Both the position numbers and the translations under genes were made by a program. The notes beneath the pieces are model-generated. The model made no database searches. It was not told the origin of the DNA and worked only from the letters and a program-made list of their open reading frames with translations. A DNA stretch of 39,230 nt from Pseudomonadota bacterium (GTDB lineage Bacteria > Pseudomonadota > Alphaproteobacteria > Rhodospirillales > Casp-alpha2): NCBI GenBank assembly GCA_027624235.1, contig JAQBYB010000020.1, positions 1 to 39,230 on the forward strand. Direction: 5' to 3'. Shown here in pieces: positions 1 to 7,342 of the stretch (the stretch's first letter is position 1; each line of letters starts with the position of its first letter).

Positions 1-1642
1 CTTTTTTGCCGCCGGTGAGCTGATCGAGTTGGCGCTGCATCCGCTCCAGCTTGGCGCGCAAGTCTTCGATCTCGGCCTCGCCGCCGCTCTTCGGTTTTTC
101 GCCGCTTGATTCTTCGTACTGCGCAACGAGTCCATTTTCATAGTCATCTAATAGCCGGCCACTTCTCAATTTCCGTTGTAAGAACTCATATTCATTACGC
201 AACCAAGCTGCCTTAGTGGCTTCTTCGGCAACCTCCTCAGTGCCTGTCCGGCTGATAACCGCACCTGGATTACTTGCCTGAGACACTTTTATAGAGTTCG
301 AAACGGCTGTCGTTTGCTTTCCTTTGCTAGAAGCGGACGCCTGCTCGCTTTTGACCTGAGCCAAATACCACTCTGCCATCTTGGAACTAGTCTGATCGCT
401 TTGTCGCGCCAGCCATTCCAGCCAACCAAACATGTTTCGATCTGACGCTGCTTCTTTCCAGTGCCGACCCTTGTGCTTTCCGAACGGGAGATGGTCGGGG
501 TAACCGGCACCGTCGAGGTACCGAGAAATAGAGTTGGCGTCGCCAAGACCTAGCCGTTGCAAATGTGGCAGCAATACTGATCCGATTAGGTCCACTACCG
601 TCAATACGTCTCCAAGAGCCGAGTGCGCCGTTCTCTGAGGAAGCCTGAAATGGGACCGCAAGCTTTGAAGTTTGTAGTTTCCTGCAGGCGATGGGCTGAA
701 CAACTTCTGTGTCAGCCTCATCACACAAAACCCACGAGGTATGGAGGTTTGCAGTCCCAACCGGCCCCACTCCGGAATTAGGACCTTATCGTAGTCATAC
801 GGGAGGTTGTAAGCGGCAAGAGGAGTACCGTCGACATATTCGGCAAAAGATTTATGCGCTTGTCGTGGCGGCTTGCCGTTTTCCTGCATGAACTTTCGAG
901 AATATCCATGAATAGCTTGGGCTTCTGGCGGTACGTCAACTTCGTGGTTCAGGAACACCCTGAATGGCTGCCCAATGGGCACGAGACCCCTCATACGCTG
1001 CGCCGCTATCTCAAGCGTATAGATCGGTGCCGCGATGCCAGTCGTTTCCGTATCTATAATGGTCCATTCCGAACCGCCCATCACACCCGCCCCAAAGGAA
1101 TCGCTCTCATGGCCTGCTGCCGGTTGGTTGACGGTCTTTTTTTCGGCCTTCTTTTCGCCCTTCCCCGCATTCGTGCCGGGAAAGAAAGGCATAAACATCT
1201 TCATCGTCTCTTCAAACATGGCGACGTTCTTTTTACCCATTTCCTCGAACTGGCCCAAGGGGGTCAGGCCAACAAGCGAATTCTTCATGTAGTCGCGCAT
1301 CTGTTCCTGATTTTGCGCAAACGCCTGCATGGAATTTTCCAGATAGTTGGGCACCACGGTTTCCAGACTGTCGCCATAGAAACTGATGAGGTGGCGCAGG
1401 AAACTGATCGGCAGCAGGTTTGGGCCCTTGCCTTCTTCTTCAACAATGATGTGGGTCAGAATCTGGCGGGTGATGTCTTCGCCGGACTTGGCGTCAAAGA
1501 CGACAAAGTCCGTGCCCTCTTTAACCATCTTCGCGAGATAGTCGAGGGTGACATAACTGCTGGTCTGCGTATTATAGAGTCGCCGGTTGGCGTATTTCTT
1601 GATCGTGACCGGCGGCGTCTCGGCTTTTTTTTCTTCACTCAT
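1..1642 (-). CDS. phaR: PhaR polyhydroxyalkanoate regulator with an in-frame DEDDh exonuclease insert (3' end outside the window)
   Basis: Reading the minus strand from the ATG at 1642 gives 547 codons with no stop before the window edge. Residues 1-187 are a typical PhaR: the DNA-binding PHB_acc_N domain (TIKKYANRRLYNT at 13-25, then SYVTLDYLAKMVKEG) followed by the PHA-associated region (LLPISFLRHLISFYGD, NQEQMRDYM, FEEMGKKNVAMF). Residues 188 to about 508 are a DnaQ/ExoX-like exonuclease. Residues 509-547 return to a normal PhaR tail: an acidic/Lys linker and the coiled coil EDLRAKLERMQRQLDQL ending GGKK, so the stop is probably just outside. PhaR proteins known to me are about 150-210 residues. 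PhaR normally represses phasin and PHA genes and is released by binding PHA; it sits divergent from the pha genes here, as expected. Whether the chimera is stable and works is unknown. Confidence 0.9.
   Translation of the reverse strand, partial: MSEEKKAETPPVTIKKYANRRLYNTQTSSYVTLDYLAKMVKEGTDFVVFDAKSGEDITRQILTHIIVEEEGKGPNLLPISFLRHLISFYGDSLETVVPNYLENSMQAFAQNQEQMRDYMKNSLVGLTPLGQFEEMGKKNVAMFEETMKMFMPFFPGTNAGKGEKKAEKKTVNQPAAGHESDSFGAGVMGGSEWTIIDTETTGIAAPIYTLEIAAQRMRGLVPIGQPFRVFLNHEVDVPPEAQAIHGYSRKFMQENGKPPRQAHKSFAEYVDGTPLAAYNLPYDYDKVLIPEWGRLGLQTSIPRGFCVMRLTQKLFSPSPAGNYKLQSLRSHFRLPQRTAHSALGDVLTVVDLIGSVLLPHLQRLGLGDANSISRYLDGAGYPDHLPFGKHKGRHWKEAASDRNMFGWLEWLARQSDQTSSKMAEWYLAQVKSEQASASSKGKQTTAVSNSIKVSQASNPGAVISRTGTEEVAEEATKAAWLRNEYEFLQRKLRSGRLLDDYENGLVAQYEESSGEKPKSGGEAEIEDLRAKLERMQRQLDQLTGGKK
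119..1081 (-). other. DEDDh 3'-5' exonuclease module (DnaQ/ExoX type) inserted inside phaR
   Basis: This part of the phaR frame encodes chimera residues 188-508. Exo I is IIDTETTG (D197, E199). Exo II is YNLPYDYDKVL (D283). Exo III is HSALGDVL (H340, D345). All five DEDDh metal-binding/catalytic residues are present. A later segment, PFGKHKGRHWKEA with GWLEWLARQ (about 386-415), matches the FGKHKG...WL pattern of ExoX-like C-terminal domains. A low-complexity linker and a charged helix (AWLRNEYEFLQRKLRSG) follow before the PhaR tail. The module opens with Met188, as a free-standing exonuclease would. Its GC is about 50 %, close to the PhaR N-terminal part but below the tail and pha genes. It uses codons rare nearby (ATA, CTA, TTA, AGA, AGG). 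Exact junctions are uncertain by roughly 20 residues at each end. Confidence 0.85.
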
Positions 1643-1693
1643 CTATTAAGTGCTCTTGTTTCCCAGGGAAGCAGGAATCTAACGCGGATAATG

Positions 1694-1704
1694 CTGCACC
1701 GCAA
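1694..1704. promoter_or_regulatory. Possible PhaR operator between phaR and the pha genes
   Basis: The sequence CTGCACCGCAA matches the PhaR-type half-site arrangement CTGC-N3-GCAG (as I recall it from Rhodobacter) in all but the last base. It lies in the 145-base divergent space between the phaR start (1642) and the phaE-like start (1788), where an autoregulatory PhaR site is expected. A short motif can match by chance. Confidence 0.35.
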
Positions 1705-1787
1705 TGAAATGTTCCCCACTCGCTCTCTCCCGGCTATACTCGGCGCGATCATCACTGGAAGATTATCGGAACCACAAAGGATTTTAC

Positions 1788-2156
1788 ATGTCAGTGCCCC
1801 CCGACCTGGACGCCCTGGCCAAACAGTACCTTGACCTTTGGCAACAACAGTTGGGCGGTGTCTCCCAGGACCAACAGACCGCCAAGATCATGGCCCAAAC
1901 CATGGAATTGATGAATGCGGGCGCCGCGGCAATCGCTTCCATGGCAACCCAGAACCAAGGCAATCAAACCCAAGGCAATACCGATGCAGACGCCTCTCCC
2001 TCAACCGCAGCCGGTGGCGCTGCACCTGGCGCTTCAGACCTTGACCTGGCTGAGCTCGCTCAGCGCCTTGAACGGCTTGAAAAGCGGCTCGATTCCCTGG
2101 AGGCCGGGGCTAAAAAAAGCGGCCGAAAGCCTGCAAAAAAACCTCGAAAAGGTTGA
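1788..2156 (+). CDS. PhaE-like accessory subunit of a class III-type PHA synthase
   Basis: A 122-residue protein, starting at the ATG that begins MSVPPDLDALAKQYLDLW. The N-terminal half is helical (YLDLWQQQLGG...IMAQTMELMNAG). A Gln/Asn/Ala/Gly-rich linker follows, then a heptad coiled coil ELAQRLERLEKRLDSLE and a basic tail (KKSGRKPAKKPRKG). A short C-terminal coiled coil of this kind is what I associate with PhaE or PhaR accessory subunits of class III/IV synthases. The gene sits directly before phaC, overlaps its 5' end in another frame, and is divergent from phaR. It could also be called a phasin-like protein. The assignment is by architecture and position, not by a catalytic motif. Confidence 0.6.
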   Translation: MSVPPDLDALAKQYLDLWQQQLGGVSQDQQTAKIMAQTMELMNAGAAAIASMATQNQGNQTQGNTDADASPSTAAGGAAPGASDLDLAELAQRLERLEKRLDSLEAGAKKSGRKPAKKPRKG

Positions 2157-3225
2157 TCTCCGGGAATTATCCGCCGCCGTCGACGCCGAGGCCCGATCCC
2201 GGCTGATTGCTTTTTCCGAAGGCGTCAACCGCTACGGACGCCATCCCCGCGAACCGCGCCCGCCGGAGCCAGACGTGTTCTGGCGCGATGGCGCGACGCG
2301 GGTCCTGGATTACGGACCCCAACATACCAATAAGGGCGACAAAAACGCCATGCCGGTCCTGGTCGTGCCGTCGTTGATCAACCGCGGCTATATCCTCGAC
2401 CTCACCGTACAACGCAGCCTGATGCGGTATCTGGCATCGGTTGGCTTAAGGCCCTTCCTGGTCGATTGGGGCATGCCCGGCGCGGAAGAAAAAAATTTCG
2501 ACCTCACCAGCTATATCTGCTGGCGGTTGGAGCCGATTGCCGATGAGATTTTCGACGCCACCGGACAGGCGCCGGCGTTGTTGGGCTATTGCATGGGCGG
2601 GCTTCTGACCCTGGCCCTGGCGCACCGGCGTCCGGACCGGGTGGCGGCATTGGCGTTTTTGGCGACGCCCTGGGATTTTCACGCCGGACCCAAAGCCCCT
2701 ATCCTGATGCTCGAAGCGATGGCGCCGGGCATCAACACCATGATCGATCAATTGGGGGCGTTGCCGGTGGACGTCCTGCAAGCCATGTTTTCCAGCCTCG
2801 ATCCTTATTTGACGGCGAATAAATTCCGCCGATTTTCCACCCTCCAGGAAGACTCCGACAAGGCCCGGGAATTCATCGTCCTCGAAGACTGGCTCAACGA
2901 CGGCGTTCCCCTGGTCGGAAAGGTCGCCCGGGAATGCCTGATGGGCTGGTACCTGGACAATGCCCCGGCCAAGGGCACTTGGAAGGTTGATGGCGAGGCG
3001 GTGTTGCCGGAAGCCATTAAGGCGCCGTCTCTGGTCATTATCCCTGAGGACGATCATATTGTGCCACCCGGTTCCGCCACCGCGTTGGCGGACGCCATCC
3101 CCGGGGCGACACGCAAATCGCTGGCCGCAGGCCACATCGGCATGGTCGCCGGCGGCCGCGCCAAGACCATACTCTATAAACCGTTAGGCCAATGGCTTTG
3201 TAAAACCTTGACGGAAGTCAATTAA
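2077..3225 (+). CDS. phaC: Class III-like polyhydroxyalkanoate synthase PhaC
   Basis: An alpha/beta-hydrolase-fold synthase that polymerises (R)-3-hydroxyacyl-CoA on the granule surface. The lipase-like box is GYCMGG with nucleophile Cys (codon near 2590). A late Asp lies in PEDDHIVPP, and the His is in AGHIGM near the C-terminus. PSLINRGYILDL and FLVDWGMPGAEEKNFDL are typical synthase segments. The length of about 360-380 residues fits class III/IV PhaC rather than the roughly 600-residue class I enzymes. The start is unclear: the family-like sequence begins near KKAAESLQKNLEKVDLREL, with no in-frame ATG there. The annotated start is the TTG at 2077, with another TTG at 2068. The in-frame ATG at 1915 would add an out-of-character peptide. 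The first part overlaps the phaE-like gene. Confidence 0.88.
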   Translation: MKSGSIPWRPGLKKAAESLQKNLEKVDLRELSAAVDAEARSRLIAFSEGVNRYGRHPREPRPPEPDVFWRDGATRVLDYGPQHTNKGDKNAMPVLVVPSLINRGYILDLTVQRSLMRYLASVGLRPFLVDWGMPGAEEKNFDLTSYICWRLEPIADEIFDATGQAPALLGYCMGGLLTLALAHRRPDRVAALAFLATPWDFHAGPKAPILMLEAMAPGINTMIDQLGALPVDVLQAMFSSLDPYLTANKFRRFSTLQEDSDKAREFIVLEDWLNDGVPLVGKVARECLMGWYLDNAPAKGTWKVDGEAVLPEAIKAPSLVIIPEDDHIVPPGSATALADAIPGATRKSLAAGHIGMVAGGRAKTILYKPLGQWLCKTLTEVN

Positions 3226-3278
3226 CCGAAGAAGGATACACTCTATCCTGAAACCCCGTTGAAGAAGGATGCTCTATC

Positions 3279-4454
3279 ATGACCGAAGTCGTCATCGCCG
3301 CCGCCGCGCGCACGCCTGTGGGCGAATTTTTAGGCGGGCTCAGCTCACTCCCCGCCCACAGCCTGGGCGAAGCCGCCATCGTCGAAGCCTTAAAGCGCGC
3401 AGGCGTTGATCCGGGCGACGTCAGCGAGGTAATCATGGGCCAGATTTTGGCCGCCGGCGAAGGTCAGAACCCGGCCCGCCAAGCCGCCATCGGCGCCGGC
3501 ATTCCCGTCGAGAAAACCGCCTATGGCATCAATCAGCTTTGCGGGTCGGGATTACGCTCGGTGGCGCTGGGGTTCCAGGCCATCAAGCTTGGCGACAGTT
3601 CCATCGTCGTCGCCGGCGGCCAGGAAAACATGAGCCTGGCGCCGCATTGCATGCATCTTCGGGGCGGCACCAAAATGGGCTCGACCGAAATGGTCGACAC
3701 CATGATCAAGGACGGCCTTTGGGACGCCTTTAACGGCTATCACATGGGGACCACGGCGGAAAACGTCGCCGAGAAGTGGCAATTAACCCGCGACGAGCAG
3801 GACGCCTTCGCCGCCCATTCCCAGAACAAGGCCGAAGCCGCCCAGAAAGCCGGCAAGTTCGCCGACGAAATCGTCCCGGTCACCATCACCACCCGCAAGG
3901 GCGAGACCGTGATTGATACGGACGAATACCCGAAACACGGCACCACCGTTGAAAGCCTTGGTAAATTACGCGCCGCCTTCGCCAAGGACGGCACCGTCAC
4001 CGCCGGCAACGCCTCGGGGATCAATGACGGCGCCGCGGCGGTTGTTTTGATGAGCGCAGACGATGCCAAACAACGCGGTATCCGGCCCCTCGCCCGGATC
4101 AAATCCTGGGCCACCGCCGGGGTCGACCCGGCAGTGATGGGCACCGGCCCGATTCCGGCCAGCCGCATGGCGCTGGAAAAGGCCGGCTGGACGACCGACG
4201 ACCTGGACCTGATTGAAGCCAACGAAGCCTTCGCCGCACAGGCTTGTGCCGTCAACAAGGACCTCGGCTGGGACACCGAAAAAGTAAACGTCAATGGCGG
4301 CGCCATCGCCATCGGCCATCCCATCGGCGCGTCGGGCACCCGGATTTTGGTGACGTTGCTGTATGAGATGCAAAAACGAGAGGCAAAAAAGGGCCTGGCG
4401 ACATTGTGCATCGGTGGCGGCATGGGCATCGCCATGTGCGTCGAGAGAGTCTAA
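3279..4454 (+). CDS. phaA: Acetyl-CoA acetyltransferase (beta-ketothiolase)
   Basis: A 391-residue biosynthetic thiolase that condenses two acetyl-CoA to acetoacetyl-CoA, the first step of PHB synthesis. The acyl-accepting Cys is C88 in [10 protein letters not shown]. The C-terminal half has the thiolase signatures [10 protein letters not shown] (His) and [10 protein letters not shown] (second catalytic Cys). The N-terminus ([20 protein letters not shown]) and full length match the family. It lies 53 bases after phaC and 28 bases before phaB, so phaE-like-phaC-phaA-phaB probably form one transcription unit. Confidence 0.95.
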   Translation: MTEVVIAAAARTPVGEFLGGLSSLPAHSLGEAAIVEALKRAGVDPGDVSEVIMGQILAAGEGQNPARQAAIGAGIPVEKTAYGINQLCGSGLRSVALGFQAIKLGDSSIVVAGGQENMSLAPHCMHLRGGTKMGSTEMVDTMIKDGLWDAFNGYHMGTTAENVAEKWQLTRDEQDAFAAHSQNKAEAAQKAGKFADEIVPVTITTRKGETVIDTDEYPKHGTTVESLGKLRAAFAKDGTVTAGNASGINDGAAAVVLMSADDAKQRGIRPLARIKSWATAGVDPAVMGTGPIPASRMALEKAGWTTDDLDLIEANEAFAAQACAVNKDLGWDTEKVNVNGGAIAIGHPIGASGTRILVTLLYEMQKREAKKGLATLCIGGGMGIAMCVERV

Positions 4455-4482
4455 ACCACCGATACCTAAAAGGGAGGGAACC

Positions 4483-5208
4483 ATGACACGGATCGCACTC
4501 GTCACCGGGGGCGCCCGGGGCATTGGCCGGGCAATTTCGCTGGCCCTGAAAGACACCGGCGCAACCGTAGCGGCCAATTACGGCGGCAATGACGCCGCCG
4601 CCAAGGCGTTTAAGACTGAGACCGGAATCCCTGTTTTTAAATTCGACGTCGGCGACTTCGACGCCTGTAAAGAAGGCATCGCCACCATCGAAGCCGAAAT
4701 AGGGGCCATCGATATCCTCGTCAACAACGCCGGCATCACGCGGGACAAGCCGTTGCACAAGATGGACCCGGAACACTGGCAGGCGGTGATCGACACCAAT
4801 CTTACCAGCGCCTTCAACCTGACCCGAGGCGTCATCGACGGCATGCGCGAACGCGGCTTCGGGCGCATCATTTCGATCAGTTCCATCAATGGTCAAAAAG
4901 GCCAGTTCGGCCAGGCCAATTATGCCGCCGCCAAGGCCGGCTTGATCGGCTTCACCAAGGCGGTGGCGCTGGAAACCGCGTCCAAGGGCATCACCGTCAA
5001 CGCCATCGCGCCCGGCTATATCGCCACCGAAATGGTCAAGGCGGTGCCCGAAAAAATCATCAACACCAAAATCCTGCCGTTTATCCCGGTCGGACGGTTG
5101 GGCGAGCCGGAAGAAATCGGCCGTTGCGTGGTATTCCTGGCGTCGGACGACGCCGGCTTCATCACCGGCTCGACCCTGACCGCCAACGGCGGCCAGTATA
5201 TGGCCTGA
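4483..5208 (+). CDS. phaB: Acetoacetyl-CoA reductase
   Basis: A 241-residue short-chain dehydrogenase/reductase that makes (R)-3-hydroxybutyryl-CoA, the substrate of PhaC, using NADPH. The cofactor site is TGGARGIGRA, followed by the NNAG motif (VNNAGITRD). The catalytic residues are Ser in ISISSINGQKGQFGQ and YAAAKAG (Tyr-x3-Lys), with the late APGYIATEMV. The start is the ATG at 4483, eight bases after a strong AGGGAGGG ribosome-binding site. An in-frame upstream extension to 4363 reads through phaA sequence and is not credible. FabG is the close alternative by family, but the pha context and NGQKGQFGQ favour PhaB. Confidence 0.93.
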   Translation: MTRIALVTGGARGIGRAISLALKDTGATVAANYGGNDAAAKAFKTETGIPVFKFDVGDFDACKEGIATIEAEIGAIDILVNNAGITRDKPLHKMDPEHWQAVIDTNLTSAFNLTRGVIDGMRERGFGRIISISSINGQKGQFGQANYAAAKAGLIGFTKAVALETASKGITVNAIAPGYIATEMVKAVPEKIINTKILPFIPVGRLGEPEEIGRCVVFLASDDAGFITGSTLTANGGQYMA

Positions 5209-5231
5209 GCGGGGAATCGTTGGCCATGGCG

Positions 5232-5486
5232 TTAGGCCAGGAAACGCTGGATAACCGTTGAAATTTCTTCGCTCTGAAACGGTTTGGTCAGATAATAATC
5301 AAATCCCGATTGAAGACCGTGTTCCCTGTCACTGCCCGACGCCCGTGCGGTGAGGGCAACCTCGGGGATATTCTTGGTGGCCTCCGACGCCTTCAATCGT
5401 TTCAGCGCCTCAAACTCGTTCATGCCGGGAAGGTTGATGTCCAGAAAAATAAGGTCGGGTCGATGATTTTCGGCCATGTCCACGCC
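5232..5486 (-). pseudogene. Receiver-domain fragment lacking its N-terminal half
   Basis: The reading frame encodes the second part of a response-regulator receiver: HRPDLIFLDINLPGM with the phospho-acceptor Asp, the Thr/Ala switch region (VALTARASGSDRE), YYLTKPF with the conserved Lys, and a final helix. The usual opening (beta1 plus the acidic DD pair and helix 1) is absent. An in-frame TGA lies only four codons before the GTG that would be the start, right after GDGV, the usual end of alpha2/beta3. A real receiver needs about 120 residues; about 83 remain. It is therefore a 5'-truncated gene. Upstream is repeat-rich noncoding DNA. Confidence 0.75.
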
Positions 5487-5588
5487 ATCACCTCAGTAGG
5501 TCAAGAGTATCGGTCGCTTCTTGTGATTTCCCTGCCCCTTGACAGGCGGGCACAACGAACCTATATTTCTATTGTTCTGTTTTTGTTC

Positions 5589-5644
5589 TAGCGCCCCTTG
5601 GGTGCGTGGATATAGCGCCCCTTGGGTGCGTGGACTTAGCGCCA
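5589..5644. repeat. 24-base tandem repeat, two full copies plus a partial third
   Basis: The unit begins TAGCGCCCCTTGGGTGCGTG. Copies lie at 5589-5612 and 5613-5636 and differ only in their last two bases. A third partial copy (TAGCGCCA) begins at 5637. GCGCCCC and GGGTGCG within each unit are close to complementary, so each could form a small hairpin. Confidence 0.85.
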
Positions 5645-5762
5645 CCCTGCTCTTTGACACGGTGAATAGGAAACAAAAATCACGCTCGTACCCCAAGGTG
5701 CGTTTTGGCGGGGGTTGGGTTCGCCTTAAACCGGGCGATCAGATGGCCCGCAAATAGCCGGT

Positions 5763-5871
5763 AAATGTCCACCCAATGCCTACCCGATGTCCACCCAATG
5801 TCCACCGGATGTCCACCCGATAACTACCGAATGTCCACCGAATGCACACCAATGCCCACCAATGCCTACTT
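5763..5871. repeat. Degenerate 11-base minisatellite, about 10 copies
   Basis: Consecutive units read AATGTCCACCC, AATGCCTACCC, GATGTCCACCC, AATGTCCACCG, GATGTCCACCC, GATAACTACCG, AATGTCCACCG, then shorter AATGCACACC, AATGCCCACC and AATGCCTACT. Consensus RATGYCYACCS. One strand is strongly C-rich and G-poor. The period is close to one DNA helical turn. There are no unique spacers, so this is not a CRISPR array. Confidence 0.85.
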
Positions 5872-5914
5872 TTCTAAAAAACCAGCGGCGAGGCGGACGG
5901 CATAGGACCTGATA

Positions 5915-6520
5915 TTAGCCGTCCGTCGGCGCCGATTGAATCATCGACGGGCGGTCGGAAAATTCCTCGAACCACTTCGCCAGGCCGGGTCGCTCGCCGC
6001 GCCAGTTAAGATCGCCATGGCGGAAATCAAGCCAGCCGATTGAGCACGCAATCGCCACAGGACCGATGGTCAACGGGCCATCAAGCGCGTCGATGCCGTT
6101 TTCCAGTGCGTCCATGGCGCGGTAGATAACGGCCTCCTGTCTGCGCACATACTTGTCATACTGAAACTCTTCGGGACGAAGGCCTTCAAGACGCCGCGCC
6201 ATCCCGGCATCACTCATGCCATCGCCCAGCGCCTGTAATTTAAGCGCTTGCCAACGCGCCTTTCCGGACGCCGGGAACAACTTGTCGCCGTCGTGCAGGG
6301 AGTCCAGGTATTCGCAAATCACCGGCGAATCGTAGAGAATCTGGCCGTCATCGGTAGTCAGCGCCGGAATTTTGCCCAGTGGGTTGTCTTCGCCAAGGTC
6401 CGTTTTGGCGTCATAGGGTTTGGTCGGGACTTTTTCAAGATTGCCATCAAGGCCGGTTTCGATGGCCGTGACGATCACCTTTCGGGCGTAGGGTGAGGCC
6501 GGCGAGTAACGCAGTTTCAT
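5915..6520 (-). CDS. Glutathione S-transferase family protein
   Basis: A 201-residue two-domain GST. The N-terminal thioredoxin-like domain starts MKLRYSPASPYARKVIV, with the usual SPY/SPF active-site region near Ser8/Ser11. It contains NPLGKIPAL with the cis-Pro, and the glutathione-binding DSPVICEYLD. The helical C-terminal domain follows (residues about 85-200, with LTIGPVAIACSIGWLDFR in place of the usual LTLADIAL). The fold suggests glutathione conjugation or reduction of an unknown electrophile in the cytoplasm. It stands alone, divergent from the methyltransferase at 6613, with a TGAGGAAC ribosome-binding region before the ATG. The substrate cannot be told from sequence. Confidence 0.88.
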   Translation of the reverse strand: MKLRYSPASPYARKVIVTAIETGLDGNLEKVPTKPYDAKTDLGEDNPLGKIPALTTDDGQILYDSPVICEYLDSLHDGDKLFPASGKARWQALKLQALGDGMSDAGMARRLEGLRPEEFQYDKYVRRQEAVIYRAMDALENGIDALDGPLTIGPVAIACSIGWLDFRHGDLNWRGERPGLAKWFEEFSDRPSMIQSAPTDG

Positions 6521-6612
6521 GGGTGGTTCCTCAGTAATTCATCAATGAATAGGCATACTATCACCCAGGATCGCTGCCAACCACTGGCAATCTGTACTAT
6601 GGTGACTTCATC

Positions 6613-7338
6613 ATGTGGACCGACGTTGTTGATCTCCGGGATTTTTATTTATCCACCATGGGCCAGGTCGCCCGGCGGATGATTCGCCGTCGGCTGCGCG
6701 AACTGTGGCCCGACGTCAGCGGCCAAAATGTTCTCGGCATCGGGTATGCAACGCCATACCTGAATAGCTTTCGCGGCGAGGCGGAACGGGTGTTGGCGGC
6801 GATGCCGGCGGGCCAAGGGGTTCTGCATTGGCCCCCGGACGAGCCCGGTTTGACGACCTTGATTGACGAGCTCGAACTGCCCTTTCCCGATCTCAGCATG
6901 GACCGGGTTGTGTTGATCCACGCCCTGGAATGCGCCGAACAGGTGCGCCCCTTGATGCGCGAGGTCTGGCGGGTGCTTTCGGCCAGCGGCCGGCTGTTGG
7001 TGGTGGTGCCCAACCGGCGCGGCATCTGGGCCAGGCTTGAGCGCACGCCCTTTGGCCACGGGCTTCCCTACACGCCGGGCCAATTGTCCAGGGTCTTGCG
7101 GGACAACCTGTTTACGCCGATTGAATCCCATCCGGCGCTTTTCGTACCGCCGGTCCATTCCAGGATGGTGCTTTCTTCGGCGCCGGCCTGGGAACAAATC
7201 GGGCGGCGCACCGTTACCACCTTTTCCGGCGTCGTCATAACCGAAGCCGTGAAACAGATTTACGCCGCCCAGGCCACGCCATCGGCAAACCGGCGGCGGC
7301 GATACCTGGCCATGCCGGAACGCACGCCGCGGGTTTGA
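6613..7338 (+). CDS. SAM-dependent methyltransferase-like protein
   Basis: A 241-residue class I (Rossmann-fold) methyltransferase-like protein. NVLGIGYATPYL stands where the SAM-binding glycine motif would be. DRVVLIHALECAEQVRPLMREVWRVLSASGRLLVVVPNRRG is the type-11 pattern of motifs II/III (shown here for its position at about residues 98-138). The glycine motif is weaker than in canonical enzymes (GIGYATPYL rather than D/ExGxGxG), so activity is not certain. It ends four bases before the convergent metW stop with no visible terminator. The target is unknown. Confidence 0.75.
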   Translation: MWTDVVDLRDFYLSTMGQVARRMIRRRLRELWPDVSGQNVLGIGYATPYLNSFRGEAERVLAAMPAGQGVLHWPPDEPGLTTLIDELELPFPDLSMDRVVLIHALECAEQVRPLMREVWRVLSASGRLLVVVPNRRGIWARLERTPFGHGLPYTPGQLSRVLRDNLFTPIESHPALFVPPVHSRMVLSSAPAWEQIGRRTVTTFSGVVITEAVKQIYAAQATPSANRRRRYLAMPERTPRV

Positions 7339-7342
7339 CCCC

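Larger units (their letters stand above)
5487..5914. other. Gene-free stretch with two tandem-repeat tracts
   Basis: No credible gene is visible in these 428 bases. Short open frames here translate the repeats themselves. The stretch holds a 24-base repeat and a degenerate 11-base repeat, listed separately. It lies between the truncated receiver gene and the 3' end of the GST gene. It may mark where the front of the receiver gene was lost. Confidence 0.6.

Noticed and set aside
1-1642. An intein as the explanation of the phaR insert
   Set aside because: There is no Cys/Ser1 block A, no TxxH block B and no HN-C/S/T ending at the boundaries, whereas the NrdJ intein shows all of them.
854-1834. 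A 326-codon plus-strand open frame over phaR
   Set aside because: It is antisense to the phaR-exonuclease chimera, which has clear domains and motifs. The plus-strand translation has no recognisable feature.
2446-4435. Long minus-strand open frames under phaC and phaA
   Set aside because: They mirror high-GC coding sequence with strong motifs on the plus strand and show no domain of their own.
5763-5871. The 11-base array as a CRISPR
   Set aside because: The copies are contiguous with no unique spacers, the units are too short, and no cas genes are near.
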